Assembly: GCF_001586255.1 (NCBI RefSeq)
Contig: NZ_CP014544.1
Coordinates: forward strand, 961,501 to 1,025,500
Source: Zhongshania aliphaticivorans
GTDB lineage: Bacteria > Pseudomonadota > Gammaproteobacteria > Pseudomonadales > Spongiibacteraceae
Direction: 5' to 3'
Length of the DNA: 64,000 nt
Under the pieces are notes generated by a model. It did not search any database. It was not told where the DNA came from and saw only the letters and a program-made list of their open reading frames with translations. This document shows, piece after piece, positions 17,754 through 28,658 of the stretch (position 1 is the first letter of the stretch; each line of letters begins with the position of its first letter). A program made the position numbers and the translations under genes.

Positions 17754-19121
17754 ATGGCAAAACAAAAAACCGCGTATGTGTGTGTGGACTGTGGTTCTGA
17801 CCACAATAAATGGCAGGGCCAGTGTCAGGATTGCGGCGCTTGGAATACCTTGTCGGAGCTGCGTTTAGGGCCTGCGACGAGTGCCAAAGCAGCACCAGTG
17901 CGGCAAGGTTATGCGGGTGAAGTTGGCGGTGAGGTGCAAATGCTCGCCAATGTCAGTATTGAGGCCTTGCCAAGGCGCTCCACTGGTTTTGATGAATTTG
18001 ATCGGGTCTTGGGCGGCGGGCTGGTGCCTGGCTCTGCGGTATTGATCGGTGGGCATCCGGGGGCGGGCAAAAGTACGCTGCTCTTGCAAGTTCTGTGTCG
18101 TTTGGCGAATCAATGCGAATGCCTTTATGTGACTGGCGAAGAGTCGCTGCCGCAGATTGCGATGCGGGCTCAGCGTCTGAATTTAAGTGCAGATACCCTA
18201 AAGCTGTGCTCGGAAACCAGTCTCGAGTTGATTTTGGCCCAAGCGATGGCGAATAAACCCGCCATATTAGTGGTGGATTCGATTCAGGTTTTACACAGCG
18301 AGCAAGTCAACTCGGCGCCCGGCAGTGTTTCACAGGTGCGGGAGTGCGCTGCGGCGCTCACCCGCTTCGCCAAGCAGACTGGCACGGTACTGTTGATGGT
18401 TGGTCATGTAACCAAGGATGGCGGTTTGGCTGGCCCCAAGGTGCTTGAGCATATTATTGATTGCTCGATCATGCTTGAGGGCAGCAGTGATAGTCGCTAT
18501 CGCACCTTGCGCGGGAGTAAAAACCGATTTGGTGCGGTGAATGAGCTAGGTGTGTTTGCCATGACGGAATTGGGTCTTAAAGAAGTTAAGAACCCGTCTG
18601 CGATCTTTCTTAATCGCGGTGATGTGGTGTCGTCTGGCAGTACTGTGATGGTGGTGTGGGAGGGTACGCGGCCGCTCTTGGTCGAGATCCAGGCCTTGGT
18701 CGATAGCTCTGGATTTGGCAATCCGCGCCGGGTGGCGGTGGGTTTAGAGCAAAACCGTTTGGCGATGTTGCTGGCGGTGCTACATCGTCACGGTGGCTTA
18801 CAGGTTGGTGATCAAGATGTGTTCGTTAACGTGGTAGGTGGCGTTAAAGTGCTGGAAACCGGTTCTGACTTAGCATTGCTTTTCGCAATTGTGTCGAGCT
18901 TTCGGGATCGCCCTTTGCCTGAAGATTTAGTGGTCTTTGGTGAAGTCGGTCTGTCGGGGGAAATTCGCCCGGTGCCCAGCGGCCAGGAGCGGCTCCAAGA
19001 GGCTCGTAAGCACGGATTTCGCCGAGCTATTGTGCCTCATGGTAATGCGCCGCGGGGTGACTTGGTCGGCATGGAAGTCGTGGGGGTGAAAACTCTCGCT
19101 GAAGCGCTGGAGGCCATTTAG
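17754..19121 (+). CDS. radA: DNA repair protein RadA
   Basis: A 455-residue branch-migration ATPase of recombination. The C4 zinc finger (Cys10, Cys13, Cys24, Cys27), RecA-like core with Walker A GGHPGAGKST (about 98-107), the RadA-specific KNRFG motif (about 256-260) and C-terminal Lon-protease-like domain (FVNVVGGVKV...GEVGLSGEIRPV) are all present. It is divergent from the O/P-like replication genes with a 132-bp gap and convergent with mrcA. Confidence 0.97.
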   Translation: MAKQKTAYVCVDCGSDHNKWQGQCQDCGAWNTLSELRLGPATSAKAAPVRQGYAGEVGGEVQMLANVSIEALPRRSTGFDEFDRVLGGGLVPGSAVLIGGHPGAGKSTLLLQVLCRLANQCECLYVTGEESLPQIAMRAQRLNLSADTLKLCSETSLELILAQAMANKPAILVVDSIQVLHSEQVNSAPGSVSQVRECAAALTRFAKQTGTVLLMVGHVTKDGGLAGPKVLEHIIDCSIMLEGSSDSRYRTLRGSKNRFGAVNELGVFAMTELGLKEVKNPSAIFLNRGDVVSSGSTVMVVWEGTRPLLVEIQALVDSSGFGNPRRVAVGLEQNRLAMLLAVLHRHGGLQVGDQDVFVNVVGGVKVLETGSDLALLFAIVSSFRDRPLPEDLVVFGEVGLSGEIRPVPSGQERLQEARKHGFRRAIVPHGNAPRGDLVGMEVVGVKTLAEALEAI

Positions 19122-19148
19122 GCCGCCAGGCTTTGGTCATTTTTATAT

Positions 19149-21620
19149 TTAAAATATTTCTATTGGATCGTCGCCAGCACTGCTGCCGTAGGGGCTTTGG
19201 GGTTGGTTGAAGCCCTCGCTCGGCGCATTGTCGCTGCGGAAGTATTCAAATATAGCGTTGCTCTGGCCGGGTTGGGCGAGGTTGCCGGTATCTGGGTCAA
19301 TTCTTACCGAGATGACATTGTCCGGTTGCTTTAAGTGGCGCTCGGGTTTGTTTTTGAGCGCTTCTTTCATGTAATCAATCCAGATGGGCAGGGCGACAGA
19401 GCCACCGTACTCGCGGCGACCAAGATTGTTGTTTTGGTCAAAGCCGACCCAGGCCGAGGTCACAATGCCGCCGCTGTAACCAGAGAACCACGCGTCGGTA
19501 GGCCCGTTAGTGGTACCGGTTTTGCCCGCTGCGTCGCTGCGCTTTAGCACCAGTGCTTTGCGGCCGGTTCCTCGCGTGATGACGTCTTGTAAAATACTGT
19601 CGATCAGAAAGGCGACGTCTTCGCTGAGTACGCGTTTGGCGTAGTTGGCCTTCGGTGCCTCGCTGCTGCTGTTATTAATGATGTCGTCGAGGGTGTCGGC
19701 CTCCATTCGATGGTGAGGGTTTAGTAGGTCGCCATCTTCGTCGGTGCTGCAGTTGCGGCAGACGATATCGGGTTCGGCGCGGTAAAGGGTGTTGCCGTCG
19801 CGGTCAATAATGCGATCGATAATATAGGGCTTTACTTTGTAACCGCCATTGGCAAACACCGCGTAGCCGCTAACAATATCCAGCGGGGTTAGCGAATGGC
19901 TGCCGAGCGCGAGCGAAAGATCGCGTGGTAGCTTGTTTGGGTCAAAACCGAAGCGGGCTATATAGTCGATGGCTTTGCCGATGCCGAGGTCTCTGAGTAC
20001 TCTGATAGAAACCAGGTTGCGCGACATATACAGTGCTTTGCGCAGGCGCATGGGGCCATTGAATGTGCCGTTGTCATTGCTGGGGCGCCAGGTGTCGCCG
20101 AGCCCGCTGTCCTCAAAGACGATGGGCGCGTCGTTAATAATAGTGGCCGGGGTGAAACCGTTATCGAGGGCGGCGGTATAAATAAAGGGTTTGAAATTCG
20201 AACCCGGTTGACGCTCTGCTTGGGTGACGCGGTTAAAGGCGCTTTTTTGATAGTTGTAGCCGCCCACTAAGCTGAGTATTGCCCCGCTATCGGCGTTTAG
20301 GGAGACGAGTGCACCCTGAATTTTGGGGAGCTGTGACAGTTCCCAGTGGCGCGGTTCCGTCTGGCTCATGCGCACACGTATTACGTCACCTGCCGCGAGT
20401 AAGTCACTCGCCGTTTCTGGTGCGTAGCTGACCCTGTCCTCGCTAATATAACGGATCGTTCCCTCTAGGCCGTGGCTCCACTCCAGCGTCGTTTGGTCGC
20501 CAGTGGAGAGTAGCAAGGTGGCGCTTTTCTCGGCTACATTCAAAACCAATGCTGGATGCCAGGGCCCAATGCTGCCAATTTCTTCTAATTTTTGGCTTAG
20601 GCGCTCGCGCTGCTCATCGTCGATATCTTTACTGAGATTCCAGTGTCGCTCCGCGCCGCGGTAGCCATGCCGCGTGTCATATTCAATCACGCCGTCGAGA
20701 AGAGCGTTATTCGCTGAGTTTTGGAGTCGGCTATCGACTGTGGTGATGACGGTGAAGCCATCTTCATAGGCGGTTCGGCCGTAGCGCTCGAGCATGTGCA
20801 GGCGCACCATTTCTGATACGTAAGGAGCATCAACATCGAGCTGGGTGCCATAGGCCTTGGCGCTGATAGGTTCGGCAATGGCAGTTTGGTAGTCAGCCTG
20901 TGTGATATAGCCAAGACTAAGCATTCGGCCCAATATCCAGTTACGACGTATTTTGGCGCGATTGGGGTTGGCGACGGGGTTATAGGCCGACGGCGCCTTC
21001 GGGAGTCCGGCGATCATGGCCATTTGCGCGAGATTGAGCTCTTTTATGGGTTTTCCGTAATAGACTTGACCGGCAGCCTCGATACCATAGGCATGGTTAC
21101 CGAGGAAAATCTTGTTTAGGTATAGCTCGAGAATGTCGCCCTTACTGAGTGCACGCTCTATTTCGATGGCCAAGAAAATTTCGGTGAATTTCCGGGTAAA
21201 GGTGCGTTCTTGGCTAAGAAAGTAGTTCTTGGCCACCTGCATGGTGATTGTCGAGCCGCCCGATTGGATGCTGCCACTAGTGATTAACTGGGACGCAGCA
21301 CGCAGCAGACTGGTGATGTCGACACCGTGATGGATATAAAAGCGGTCATCTTCGGCGGCGAGAAAGGCTTTGATAAAGAGCTCGGGGACTTCTTGGAAGC
21401 TAATGGGGGAGCGACGCTTTTCGCCAAATTCTCCAAGCAGCTTGCCGTCTGCGCTGTATATCCGCAGCGGTGTTTGCAGTTGAATGTCTTTTAACGCCTC
21501 GACGGATGGCAATTTAGGGCTAATATAAAGGAATGCCGCGGCGAAAATCATCACGGCGCCGCAGCTGGCGAGAATGCCTAGGCCGATGAAAAGGCGGAGA
21601 ATTCGGGTCTTGCTTGGCAT
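19149..21620 (-). CDS. mrcA: Penicillin-binding protein 1A
   Basis: An 823-residue bifunctional class A PBP that polymerises and cross-links peptidoglycan. The N-terminal membrane anchor (about 10-35) is followed by the GT51 glycosyltransferase with the catalytic Glu motif EDDRFYIHHGVD and GGSTITMQVAKN. An OB-like insert comes next, then the transpeptidase with SNFK (active Ser), SRN and KTGTT. AGGAA precedes the ATG. It is divergent from pilM, the usual arrangement in Pseudomonas-like genomes. Confidence 0.97.
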   Translation of the reverse strand: MPSKTRILRLFIGLGILASCGAVMIFAAAFLYISPKLPSVEALKDIQLQTPLRIYSADGKLLGEFGEKRRSPISFQEVPELFIKAFLAAEDDRFYIHHGVDITSLLRAASQLITSGSIQSGGSTITMQVAKNYFLSQERTFTRKFTEIFLAIEIERALSKGDILELYLNKIFLGNHAYGIEAAGQVYYGKPIKELNLAQMAMIAGLPKAPSAYNPVANPNRAKIRRNWILGRMLSLGYITQADYQTAIAEPISAKAYGTQLDVDAPYVSEMVRLHMLERYGRTAYEDGFTVITTVDSRLQNSANNALLDGVIEYDTRHGYRGAERHWNLSKDIDDEQRERLSQKLEEIGSIGPWHPALVLNVAEKSATLLLSTGDQTTLEWSHGLEGTIRYISEDRVSYAPETASDLLAAGDVIRVRMSQTEPRHWELSQLPKIQGALVSLNADSGAILSLVGGYNYQKSAFNRVTQAERQPGSNFKPFIYTAALDNGFTPATIINDAPIVFEDSGLGDTWRPSNDNGTFNGPMRLRKALYMSRNLVSIRVLRDLGIGKAIDYIARFGFDPNKLPRDLSLALGSHSLTPLDIVSGYAVFANGGYKVKPYIIDRIIDRDGNTLYRAEPDIVCRNCSTDEDGDLLNPHHRMEADTLDDIINNSSSEAPKANYAKRVLSEDVAFLIDSILQDVITRGTGRKALVLKRSDAAGKTGTTNGPTDAWFSGYSGGIVTSAWVGFDQNNNLGRREYGGSVALPIWIDYMKEALKNKPERHLKQPDNVISVRIDPDTGNLAQPGQSNAIFEYFRSDNAPSEGFNQPQSPYGSSAGDDPIEIF

Positions 21621-21763
21621 ATTTTTCCTGTAAATTGAGATGTCGGTAGAAAATCGAAGGCTAGGATAACTAAAACTGTGACATTATCGGCGTCTTTTTT
21701 TCATAACTATTTGCGCATTGGTATACACTGGTATTTAATCTTGTATATAAAAGTGCGCTCTAA

Positions 21764-22857
<1,094 letters not shown>

Positions 22858-22858
<1 letters not shown>

Positions 22859-23418
22859 TGGCAACGATTAACTTATTGCCTTGGCGCGAGGAGCGCCGCG
22901 AGCTGATTAAACAGCAGTTCCTCGTGGTGCTCGGCGGTGTGGCTGTGCTGGGGGCACTGTTGATTTTACTCGCCATGTCGATTGTGAATAGTGCAATCAG
23001 TGGTCAGGAAGCACGCAATAATTATATGCAGGCCCAAATAACTAAAATTAATAAGGAAGTGGCCGAAATTAGTGAGCTTGAAAAGCGCCGCCAGCAATTA
23101 CTCGACCGAATGACGATTATTCAGGATTTGCAGGGTACCCGGCCGCTAATAGTGCGGGTCTTCGATGAAATGGTGAGAACCCTACCCGATGGCTTGTTTT
23201 ACACCTCGGTAGTTCGGCGTGATAAACAGGTAAATGTGGAAGGCATTGCTGAATCGAATAATAGAGTATCCAGCTTAATGCGTAAATTGGACGGCTCACC
23301 TTGGTTTGCCGATCCGAACCTGACTGCGGTGAGTGCGGCTTCAGCCTACGGCGATCAAGCCAGTAGTTTCAAATTGTCTTTCCAGATCAGTGCGCCTGCG
23401 CCTGATGATGAGAAGTAG
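22858..23418 (+). CDS. pilN: Type IV pilus assembly protein PilN
   Basis: 186 residues. The N terminus ATINLLPWREERRE carries the conserved INLLPWR motif that docks in PilM. A membrane helix (about 22-45), a coiled coil and a periplasmic ferredoxin-like domain follow. It pairs with PilO. Its ATG overlaps the pilM stop (TAATG). Confidence 0.95.
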
Positions 23419-23430
23419 GGAGCGATAGCT

Positions 23431-24051
23431 GTGGCGGAGTGGCAAGAATTAGTCGAAGAAGTAAAAAGCTTCGACGTCAGTGACCTAACTGTTGAGAATA
23501 TTGGGGCTTGGCCATTATTGGTGAGGGCAGCAGTATGGCTTGGGGTTTTTGTGTTGTGCTTGGCGGGTGGCTATTTTTATGTGATTGCAGATTTGCGTGT
23601 CAAGCTGTCGAGTGTTGAGGCTAAAGAAGTTCAGTTAAAGCAAGAATTTGAGAAAAAAGCATTCAAGGCAGCGAAGCTGATCCCACTGAAAAAGCAGATG
23701 GAGGAGATGGAGGAGTCTTTTGGCATTTTACTTAGTCAGTTGCCAGTCGACACCGAAGTGCCCGGCCTCTTAGAAGACATGACCGAGAAGGCAGTTTCGA
23801 ATGGCTTGGAAATCAGCAGCATCCAGCTCCAGGCCGAGCGAGTTCAGGAATTTTATGTAGAGCTGCCCATTGCCATCAAGGTGAGCGGTAGTTACCACGA
23901 TTTGGCGGCCTTTGTGAGCGGTATCGCCGGCCTGCCACGAATAGTGACCTTGCACGACTATACGATTAGCTCCAATAAGGAGCAAAGTCAGCAAACCATG
24001 TCGATTACGGCTAAGACATACCGTTATAAAGACACGGAGGCGGGTTCATGA
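23431..24051 (+). CDS. pilO: Type IV pilus assembly protein PilO
   Basis: 206 residues with one membrane helix (about 33-52), a coiled coil (VEAKEVQLKQEFEKKAFKAA) and a periplasmic domain with the family segment LPIAIKVSGSYHDLAAFVSG. It heterodimerises with PilN. The start is GTG 23431 with AGGGAG upstream; it overlaps pilP by 4 nt. Confidence 0.95.
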   Translation: MAEWQELVEEVKSFDVSDLTVENIGAWPLLVRAAVWLGVFVLCLAGGYFYVIADLRVKLSSVEAKEVQLKQEFEKKAFKAAKLIPLKKQMEEMEESFGILLSQLPVDTEVPGLLEDMTEKAVSNGLEISSIQLQAERVQEFYVELPIAIKVSGSYHDLAAFVSGIAGLPRIVTLHDYTISSNKEQSQQTMSITAKTYRYKDTEAGS

Positions 24052-24575
24052 TTAAGCGCGTTTCCCTTGTCGCCAGCTTTACGCTGGTATTGGCCGCTTG
24101 CGGTGGTGGCGCTCAGTTTGCCGATCTAGACGCCTTTGTCGCCGCGAAGCGGGCGGCGCCATCTGGACAAATTCCACCGATTCCTGCTCTCAAAGCTTAC
24201 CGCGCGTTTAGCTATTCGGCGTCTGGTCTGCGGGGCCCTTTTAATCGCCCGGTTGATGTTAAAGAGATTGCACGACTTGAAGCGGCTAGCAGTGTTAAGC
24301 CTGATACCAAGCGCGAGAAAGAATATTTAGAACAGTACTCACTAGACTCCTTGACGGTGGTGGGAACGGTGCGCTTAAACGGGAAATTGTGGGCGTTAGT
24401 GAAGGACGCCGATGGCGGTGTGCATCGGGTTAAAGAAAGTAATTACCTAGGCCGGAATTACGGCAAAATTATTGAGGTTGCGGAGAACTACCTGACGGTT
24501 ATTGAGATTGTCTCCACCGGCGGGGATGGCTGGGTTGAACGGCCGCGCTCCCTTGAACTGAAAGTCCGTAACTAA
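24048..24575 (+). CDS. pilP: Type IV pilus lipoprotein PilP
   Basis: A 175-residue lipoprotein. The signal peptide ends in lipobox LAAC (Cys18). An extended linker follows, then the C-terminal HR-type beta domain (VVGTVRLNGKLWALVKDADG...NYLGRNYGKI) that joins the PilNO complex to the secretin PilQ. It overlaps pilO by 4 nt and ends 23 nt before pilQ. Confidence 0.95.
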   Translation: MIKRVSLVASFTLVLAACGGGAQFADLDAFVAAKRAAPSGQIPPIPALKAYRAFSYSASGLRGPFNRPVDVKEIARLEAASSVKPDTKREKEYLEQYSLDSLTVVGTVRLNGKLWALVKDADGGVHRVKESNYLGRNYGKIIEVAENYLTVIEIVSTGGDGWVERPRSLELKVRN

Positions 24576-24598
24576 GAATTCGATTGGCGGAGAAGTAG

Positions 24599-26800
24599 AT
24601 GAATACCCGAAAGCAAATGCAAAGCGCAGTGCAGGGCAAGCGCGCTGGTAGCGCGACCACAAATATGGGGCGACAGATCCTAGGTGGGGTGTGTTTGTTG
24701 TTGGCGTCGATAGCCGCTTCAGCAGCCAACTTGACGGATGTGCAATTTAACTCACTGCAGGGTGGCAGCTTTGAAGCGCGCTTTACCTTTGATGGCCCGG
24801 CGCCAGAAGTGAAGGGCTACACCATTGAAAAGCCTGCTCGAATTGCGCTGGACCTGGTTGCGACGGGTAATAAATTGTCTCAGAAGAAATTCCCCCTAGC
24901 CTACGATAATGCCAGTAGCGCCGTGGTGTTAGAGGGCCGGGACAGAACTCGGGTTGTGCTGAACTTAGTGAAACTCGCGTCATACCAGACGCGTGCAGAA
25001 GGCAATACGCTCATCGTTGAGGTTGGTAGCGGTGGCGGTCAGGCCTACCTGAAAGAGAAGTACAATAGCCCGTTAGTCTCGTCGGCCAAAGCGGCGACGC
25101 CGGCGGCTAATAATATAACCGATCTTGATTTTCGTCGTGGCGATAAGGGTGAAGGCCGCTTGGTGATTCAGTTGGCTGATGCCAAGGCTGATATCAATGT
25201 CTACGTCGAAGGATCTAAAATCAAAGTGGATTTTGGCGGCGTTAACCTGCCCGCCAGCTTACAGCGCCGCTTTGATGTCGTTGATTTTGCAACCCCGGTG
25301 AAATCGATCGAAGCGCGCATGGGCGAGAAGGGTGCGAAGTTGGCCATTGAGGCCCAGGGGGAATACGACTACCTTGCGTATCAAACCGATACTGAATACG
25401 TCGTGAGCGTTAAGCCATTAACAAAGAAAGAAGTGGCTGACCGTCGTCGTGAATTCGCTTATGTTGGCGAAAAGCTGTCACTGAATTTCCAGGATATTGA
25501 AGTCCGCTCGGTGTTGCAGTTGATTGCTGATTTCACTGAACTGAACTTGGTTGCCAGTGATACGGTTAAAGGCAATATTACGCTGCGCTTGCAAAATGTA
25601 CCTTGGGATCAAGCGCTTGAATTAGTGCTAAAGACTAAGGGCTTAGATAAGCGCCAGGTGGGTAATGTTCTGATGGTTGCGCCCGCGGCAGAAATATCCG
25701 AGCGTGAGCGGCAAGAAATTGAGGCTCAGAAGCAAGTTGAGGAGCTCGCACCGCTGCAAAGTGAATTTATTCGCGTGCGTTATGCGGATGCATCAGAATT
25801 ATTTAAGTTGTTTGCGCGCAATGGCAATGACAACGGTAATAACAATAGTGGCAACAGTGACGGGCCATCGACAGGCAGTATTCTTTCCCCTCGCGGTTCA
25901 GTTATTGTCGACGAACGCACCAACTCACTGCTGATTACTGAAACGGCCGAGCGTTTGGACGAGTTCCGTCGCCTGATAGCCCTTATAGATGTCCCCGTGC
26001 GCCAAGTGCAAATTGAAGCGCGTATTGTTCGCGCAAGCTCAGACTTTGACCGCTCATTAGGGGTTAAGTGGGGCGGGGCCTATATTAAGCAAGACGGCGA
26101 TAAGGTGTATTCCGCCAATGGTGATATAGCAAGTGACCAGGCAACCCAGAACAATTACCTGAGTGCCTTGGCCGCCGGTTCACCAACGTATACTGCGGTA
26201 CCCGGCTTGGTTACTGACCTTGGCGTCTCTGGTGCGGCGGGTTCTTTTGCACTAGGTTTTATTAGCCCAGATGTTTTGTTGAACTTGGAGTTGTCGGCAC
26301 TGGAGTCTAAGGGCCGCGGCGAGATCGTATCGCAACCTCGTGTGGTAACGGGTGATAAAGAACCGGCAATCATTAAATCGGGTACTGAGATTCCTTATCC
26401 GGAATCCTCAGCCAGTGGTGAAACCACCATTGCCTTTAAAGAAGCGGTATTGAAGTTAGATGTGACGCCGATTATCACGCCAGATGACCGAATTATTATG
26501 GATCTGACGATCAATCAGGACACCATTGGCTCGCTGGTCATTTCTACCGGCTTGGGCGGTCAGGTGCCAACAATCGACACCACTGAGCTGAAAACTCGGG
26601 TATTGGTGAGCAATGGTGAAACGGTTGTGCTTGGTGGGGTTTATGACCAAATTGACGTGCAGTCAGAAACCAAGGTGCCATTGCTAGGCGATATTCCCTT
26701 TTTTGGTCATTTGTTTAAGACCACCACAGTGACTCGTGAGAAGCAGGAGACGTTAATCTTTATTACGCCGCGCATTCTCGCCGACAGTTTGGTAGATTGA
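24599..26800 (+). CDS. pilQ: Type IV pilus secretin PilQ
   Basis: A 733-residue outer-membrane secretin. Order: signal peptide (cleavage near residue 42), two AMIN peptidoglycan-binding domains (about 45-280), the secretin N0/N1 domains (LNFQDIEVRSVLQLIADFTELNLV), a low-complexity Asn/Gly/Ser insert, and the C-terminal secretin barrel (VPLLGDIPFFGHLFK). It forms the pore through which the pilus leaves. aroK follows immediately. Confidence 0.97.
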   Translation: MNTRKQMQSAVQGKRAGSATTNMGRQILGGVCLLLASIAASAANLTDVQFNSLQGGSFEARFTFDGPAPEVKGYTIEKPARIALDLVATGNKLSQKKFPLAYDNASSAVVLEGRDRTRVVLNLVKLASYQTRAEGNTLIVEVGSGGGQAYLKEKYNSPLVSSAKAATPAANNITDLDFRRGDKGEGRLVIQLADAKADINVYVEGSKIKVDFGGVNLPASLQRRFDVVDFATPVKSIEARMGEKGAKLAIEAQGEYDYLAYQTDTEYVVSVKPLTKKEVADRRREFAYVGEKLSLNFQDIEVRSVLQLIADFTELNLVASDTVKGNITLRLQNVPWDQALELVLKTKGLDKRQVGNVLMVAPAAEISERERQEIEAQKQVEELAPLQSEFIRVRYADASELFKLFARNGNDNGNNNSGNSDGPSTGSILSPRGSVIVDERTNSLLITETAERLDEFRRLIALIDVPVRQVQIEARIVRASSDFDRSLGVKWGGAYIKQDGDKVYSANGDIASDQATQNNYLSALAAGSPTYTAVPGLVTDLGVSGAAGSFALGFISPDVLLNLELSALESKGRGEIVSQPRVVTGDKEPAIIKSGTEIPYPESSASGETTIAFKEAVLKLDVTPIITPDDRIIMDLTINQDTIGSLVISTGLGGQVPTIDTTELKTRVLVSNGETVVLGGVYDQIDVQSETKVPLLGDIPFFGHLFKTTTVTREKQETLIFITPRILADSLVD

Positions 26801-26806
26801 TTGCAG

Positions 26807-27343
26807 ATGATGAAGTCGGGTGCAGTATTTTTAGTTGGGCCAATGGGGGCGGGAAAGAGCACTATTGGCCGTTTGTTGGCAGAGACCTTGCGTTTTGAAT
26901 TTTGCGATGTCGATCGTGAGATAGAAGAGCGTAGCGGTGTGGATATTCCTTGGATCTTCGATATGGAAGGTGAAGAGGGATTTCGTGATCGTGAAGAGAG
27001 TATGCTGTCTGAGTTGAGTGATGGCTCTCAAGTGGTTATTTCTACTGGTGGCGGTGCGGTATTGCGCAGTGTGAGCCGTAAGTTGATGGTCGCTAGAGGC
27101 ACGGTGATTTATCTTAAAACCTCAGTGGAGGAGCAGGTGCGACGTACCGCTCGGGATCGCAAGCGTCCACTGTTGCAAAATGGTGATCCCGGTACAACCC
27201 TGCGAAACTTAATGGCCCTGCGTGAACCTCTCTACGAAGAAATTGCCGATTACACGGTATTAACGGATAATCGCACTCCGAAGTCAGTTGTTCAGGAATT
27301 GTGTGAGCAGCTCGGCGCCAGCGACCTCAGCGCGCAATATTGA
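26807..27343 (+). CDS. aroK: Shikimate kinase
   Basis: A 178-residue P-loop kinase that phosphorylates shikimate. Walker A is GPMGAGKST; the DxD-type [13 protein letters not shown] site, the GGGAVLR glycine motif and the lid [11 protein letters not shown] are present. ATG 26807 is preferred over the in-frame TTG 26801, which abuts the pilQ stop. The pilQ-aroK-aroB order is conserved in gammaproteobacteria. Confidence 0.96.
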   Translation: MMKSGAVFLVGPMGAGKSTIGRLLAETLRFEFCDVDREIEERSGVDIPWIFDMEGEEGFRDREESMLSELSDGSQVVISTGGGAVLRSVSRKLMVARGTVIYLKTSVEEQVRRTARDRKRPLLQNGDPGTTLRNLMALREPLYEEIADYTVLTDNRTPKSVVQELCEQLGASDLSAQY

Positions 27344-27398
27344 TATACTAAGTGTCCCGGTCTAGGGGCACTTTAATCTTTTCCCGGATATATTATTA

Positions 27399-28484
27399 AT
27401 GAAACACCTCGAACTCGATTTGGGAGCGCGTAGCTATCCCATTTTTATCGCGCCCGGTATCCTTGGTGATGGCGCGCTGTGGCTGAAATATATTCGCGGC
27501 CAGCAGGTTTGTATTGTTAGCAATGACACCATCGCGCCACTTTATTTGGCGAGCTTGAAGCAGCAGCTGGCGGGCAAGTCGGTCTGTGAAGTGATTTTGC
27601 CGGACGGCGAGGCCCATAAAACCTTGGCTGTGCTGGAAAATATTTTCGACACCCTACTGCAGGCGAATCACAATCGCAGCACTACGCTTATTGCCCTTGG
27701 TGGCGGCGTTGTTGGCGATATGTGTGGTTTTGCGGCGGCCTGTTATCAGCGTGGTGTTCAGTTTATTCAGATCCCAACAACGCTGTTGGCCATGGTGGAT
27801 TCTTCGGTCGGCGGAAAAACTGGCGTGAATCACCCGCTGGGCAAGAACATGATTGGCGCCTTTCATCAGCCCAATTGTGTATTAGCAGACTTAAATGTAT
27901 TGAAAACCCTGCCAGACCGCGAGTTTTCGGCGGGTATGGCTGAGGTAATTAAATACGGTTTGATTTGTGATGCCGATTTTTTTACTTGGTTAGAGCAAAA
28001 TATGAGCGGCTTAATGGCGCGTGATGCCGAATTATTGAGCGAGGCCGTGTACCGCTGTTGTGTGAATAAAGCAAATGTCGTTGCCGATGATGAGCGCGAG
28101 GGTGGGCGGCGCGCTATCTTAAATCTCGGGCATACCTTTGGTCATGCTATTGAAACGGCAGAAGGCTATGGCAATTGGCTGCATGGTGAGGCTGTCGCCG
28201 CAGGTACGGCGCTAGCGCTAGCGCTATCGGTTAAAATGGCATGGCTAGAGCCTGAAGTTGAAGCACGGGGTTTGGCCCTTTTGGCAAATGCTGGTCTGCC
28301 TATTTCTCCGCCGTCAAATATGAATGTGGATCAATTTTTGCAGCTCATGGGGCGTGACAAGAAGGTGCTGGATGGCCAGTTACGCCTTATATTGTTAACG
28401 GGTTTGGGTGAGGCGGTGGTGAGTTCCGAGGCTAGCGTTGAAATGATTAGCCAGGTTTTGCTCGCCGCCGGCGTAGGTGCCTAG
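27399..28484 (+). CDS. aroB: 3-dehydroquinate synthase
   Basis: A 361-residue NAD+- and metal-dependent enzyme converting DAHP to 3-dehydroquinate. Seen: the NAD-binding [33 protein letters not shown], and the metal ligands in AEVIKYGLI and [11 protein letters not shown]. Normal length. In many relatives a damX/SPOR gene follows, but here gltB comes next after a 174-bp gap. Confidence 0.97.
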   Translation: MKHLELDLGARSYPIFIAPGILGDGALWLKYIRGQQVCIVSNDTIAPLYLASLKQQLAGKSVCEVILPDGEAHKTLAVLENIFDTLLQANHNRSTTLIALGGGVVGDMCGFAAACYQRGVQFIQIPTTLLAMVDSSVGGKTGVNHPLGKNMIGAFHQPNCVLADLNVLKTLPDREFSAGMAEVIKYGLICDADFFTWLEQNMSGLMARDAELLSEAVYRCCVNKANVVADDEREGGRRAILNLGHTFGHAIETAEGYGNWLHGEAVAAGTALALALSVKMAWLEPEVEARGLALLANAGLPISPPSNMNVDQFLQLMGRDKKVLDGQLRLILLTGLGEAVVSSEASVEMISQVLLAAGVGA

Positions 28485-28538
28485 CGAGTATTATTTGCAG
28501 GTGATTGATTAAAAATTGATCGCTGGAGCGGGCGAAGT

Positions 28539-28567
28539 TTGTCGCTGGTGCCTCGTCCGTGTAGAAT
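28539..28567 (+). promoter_or_regulatory. Sigma-70-type promoter for gltBD
   Basis: TTGTCG (28539-28544), 17-nt spacer, TAGAAT (28562-28567), about 90 nt upstream of gltB. Judged by eye. Confidence 0.5.
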
Positions 28568-28658
28568 GTCACTCCTTTTTTCGGGTATGTGTAAAATTCC
28601 GAAACATTCTTTCCGACTATCTTTTTGTTTTTCTTAGTAATTTTGCGAGAGTCGTTTT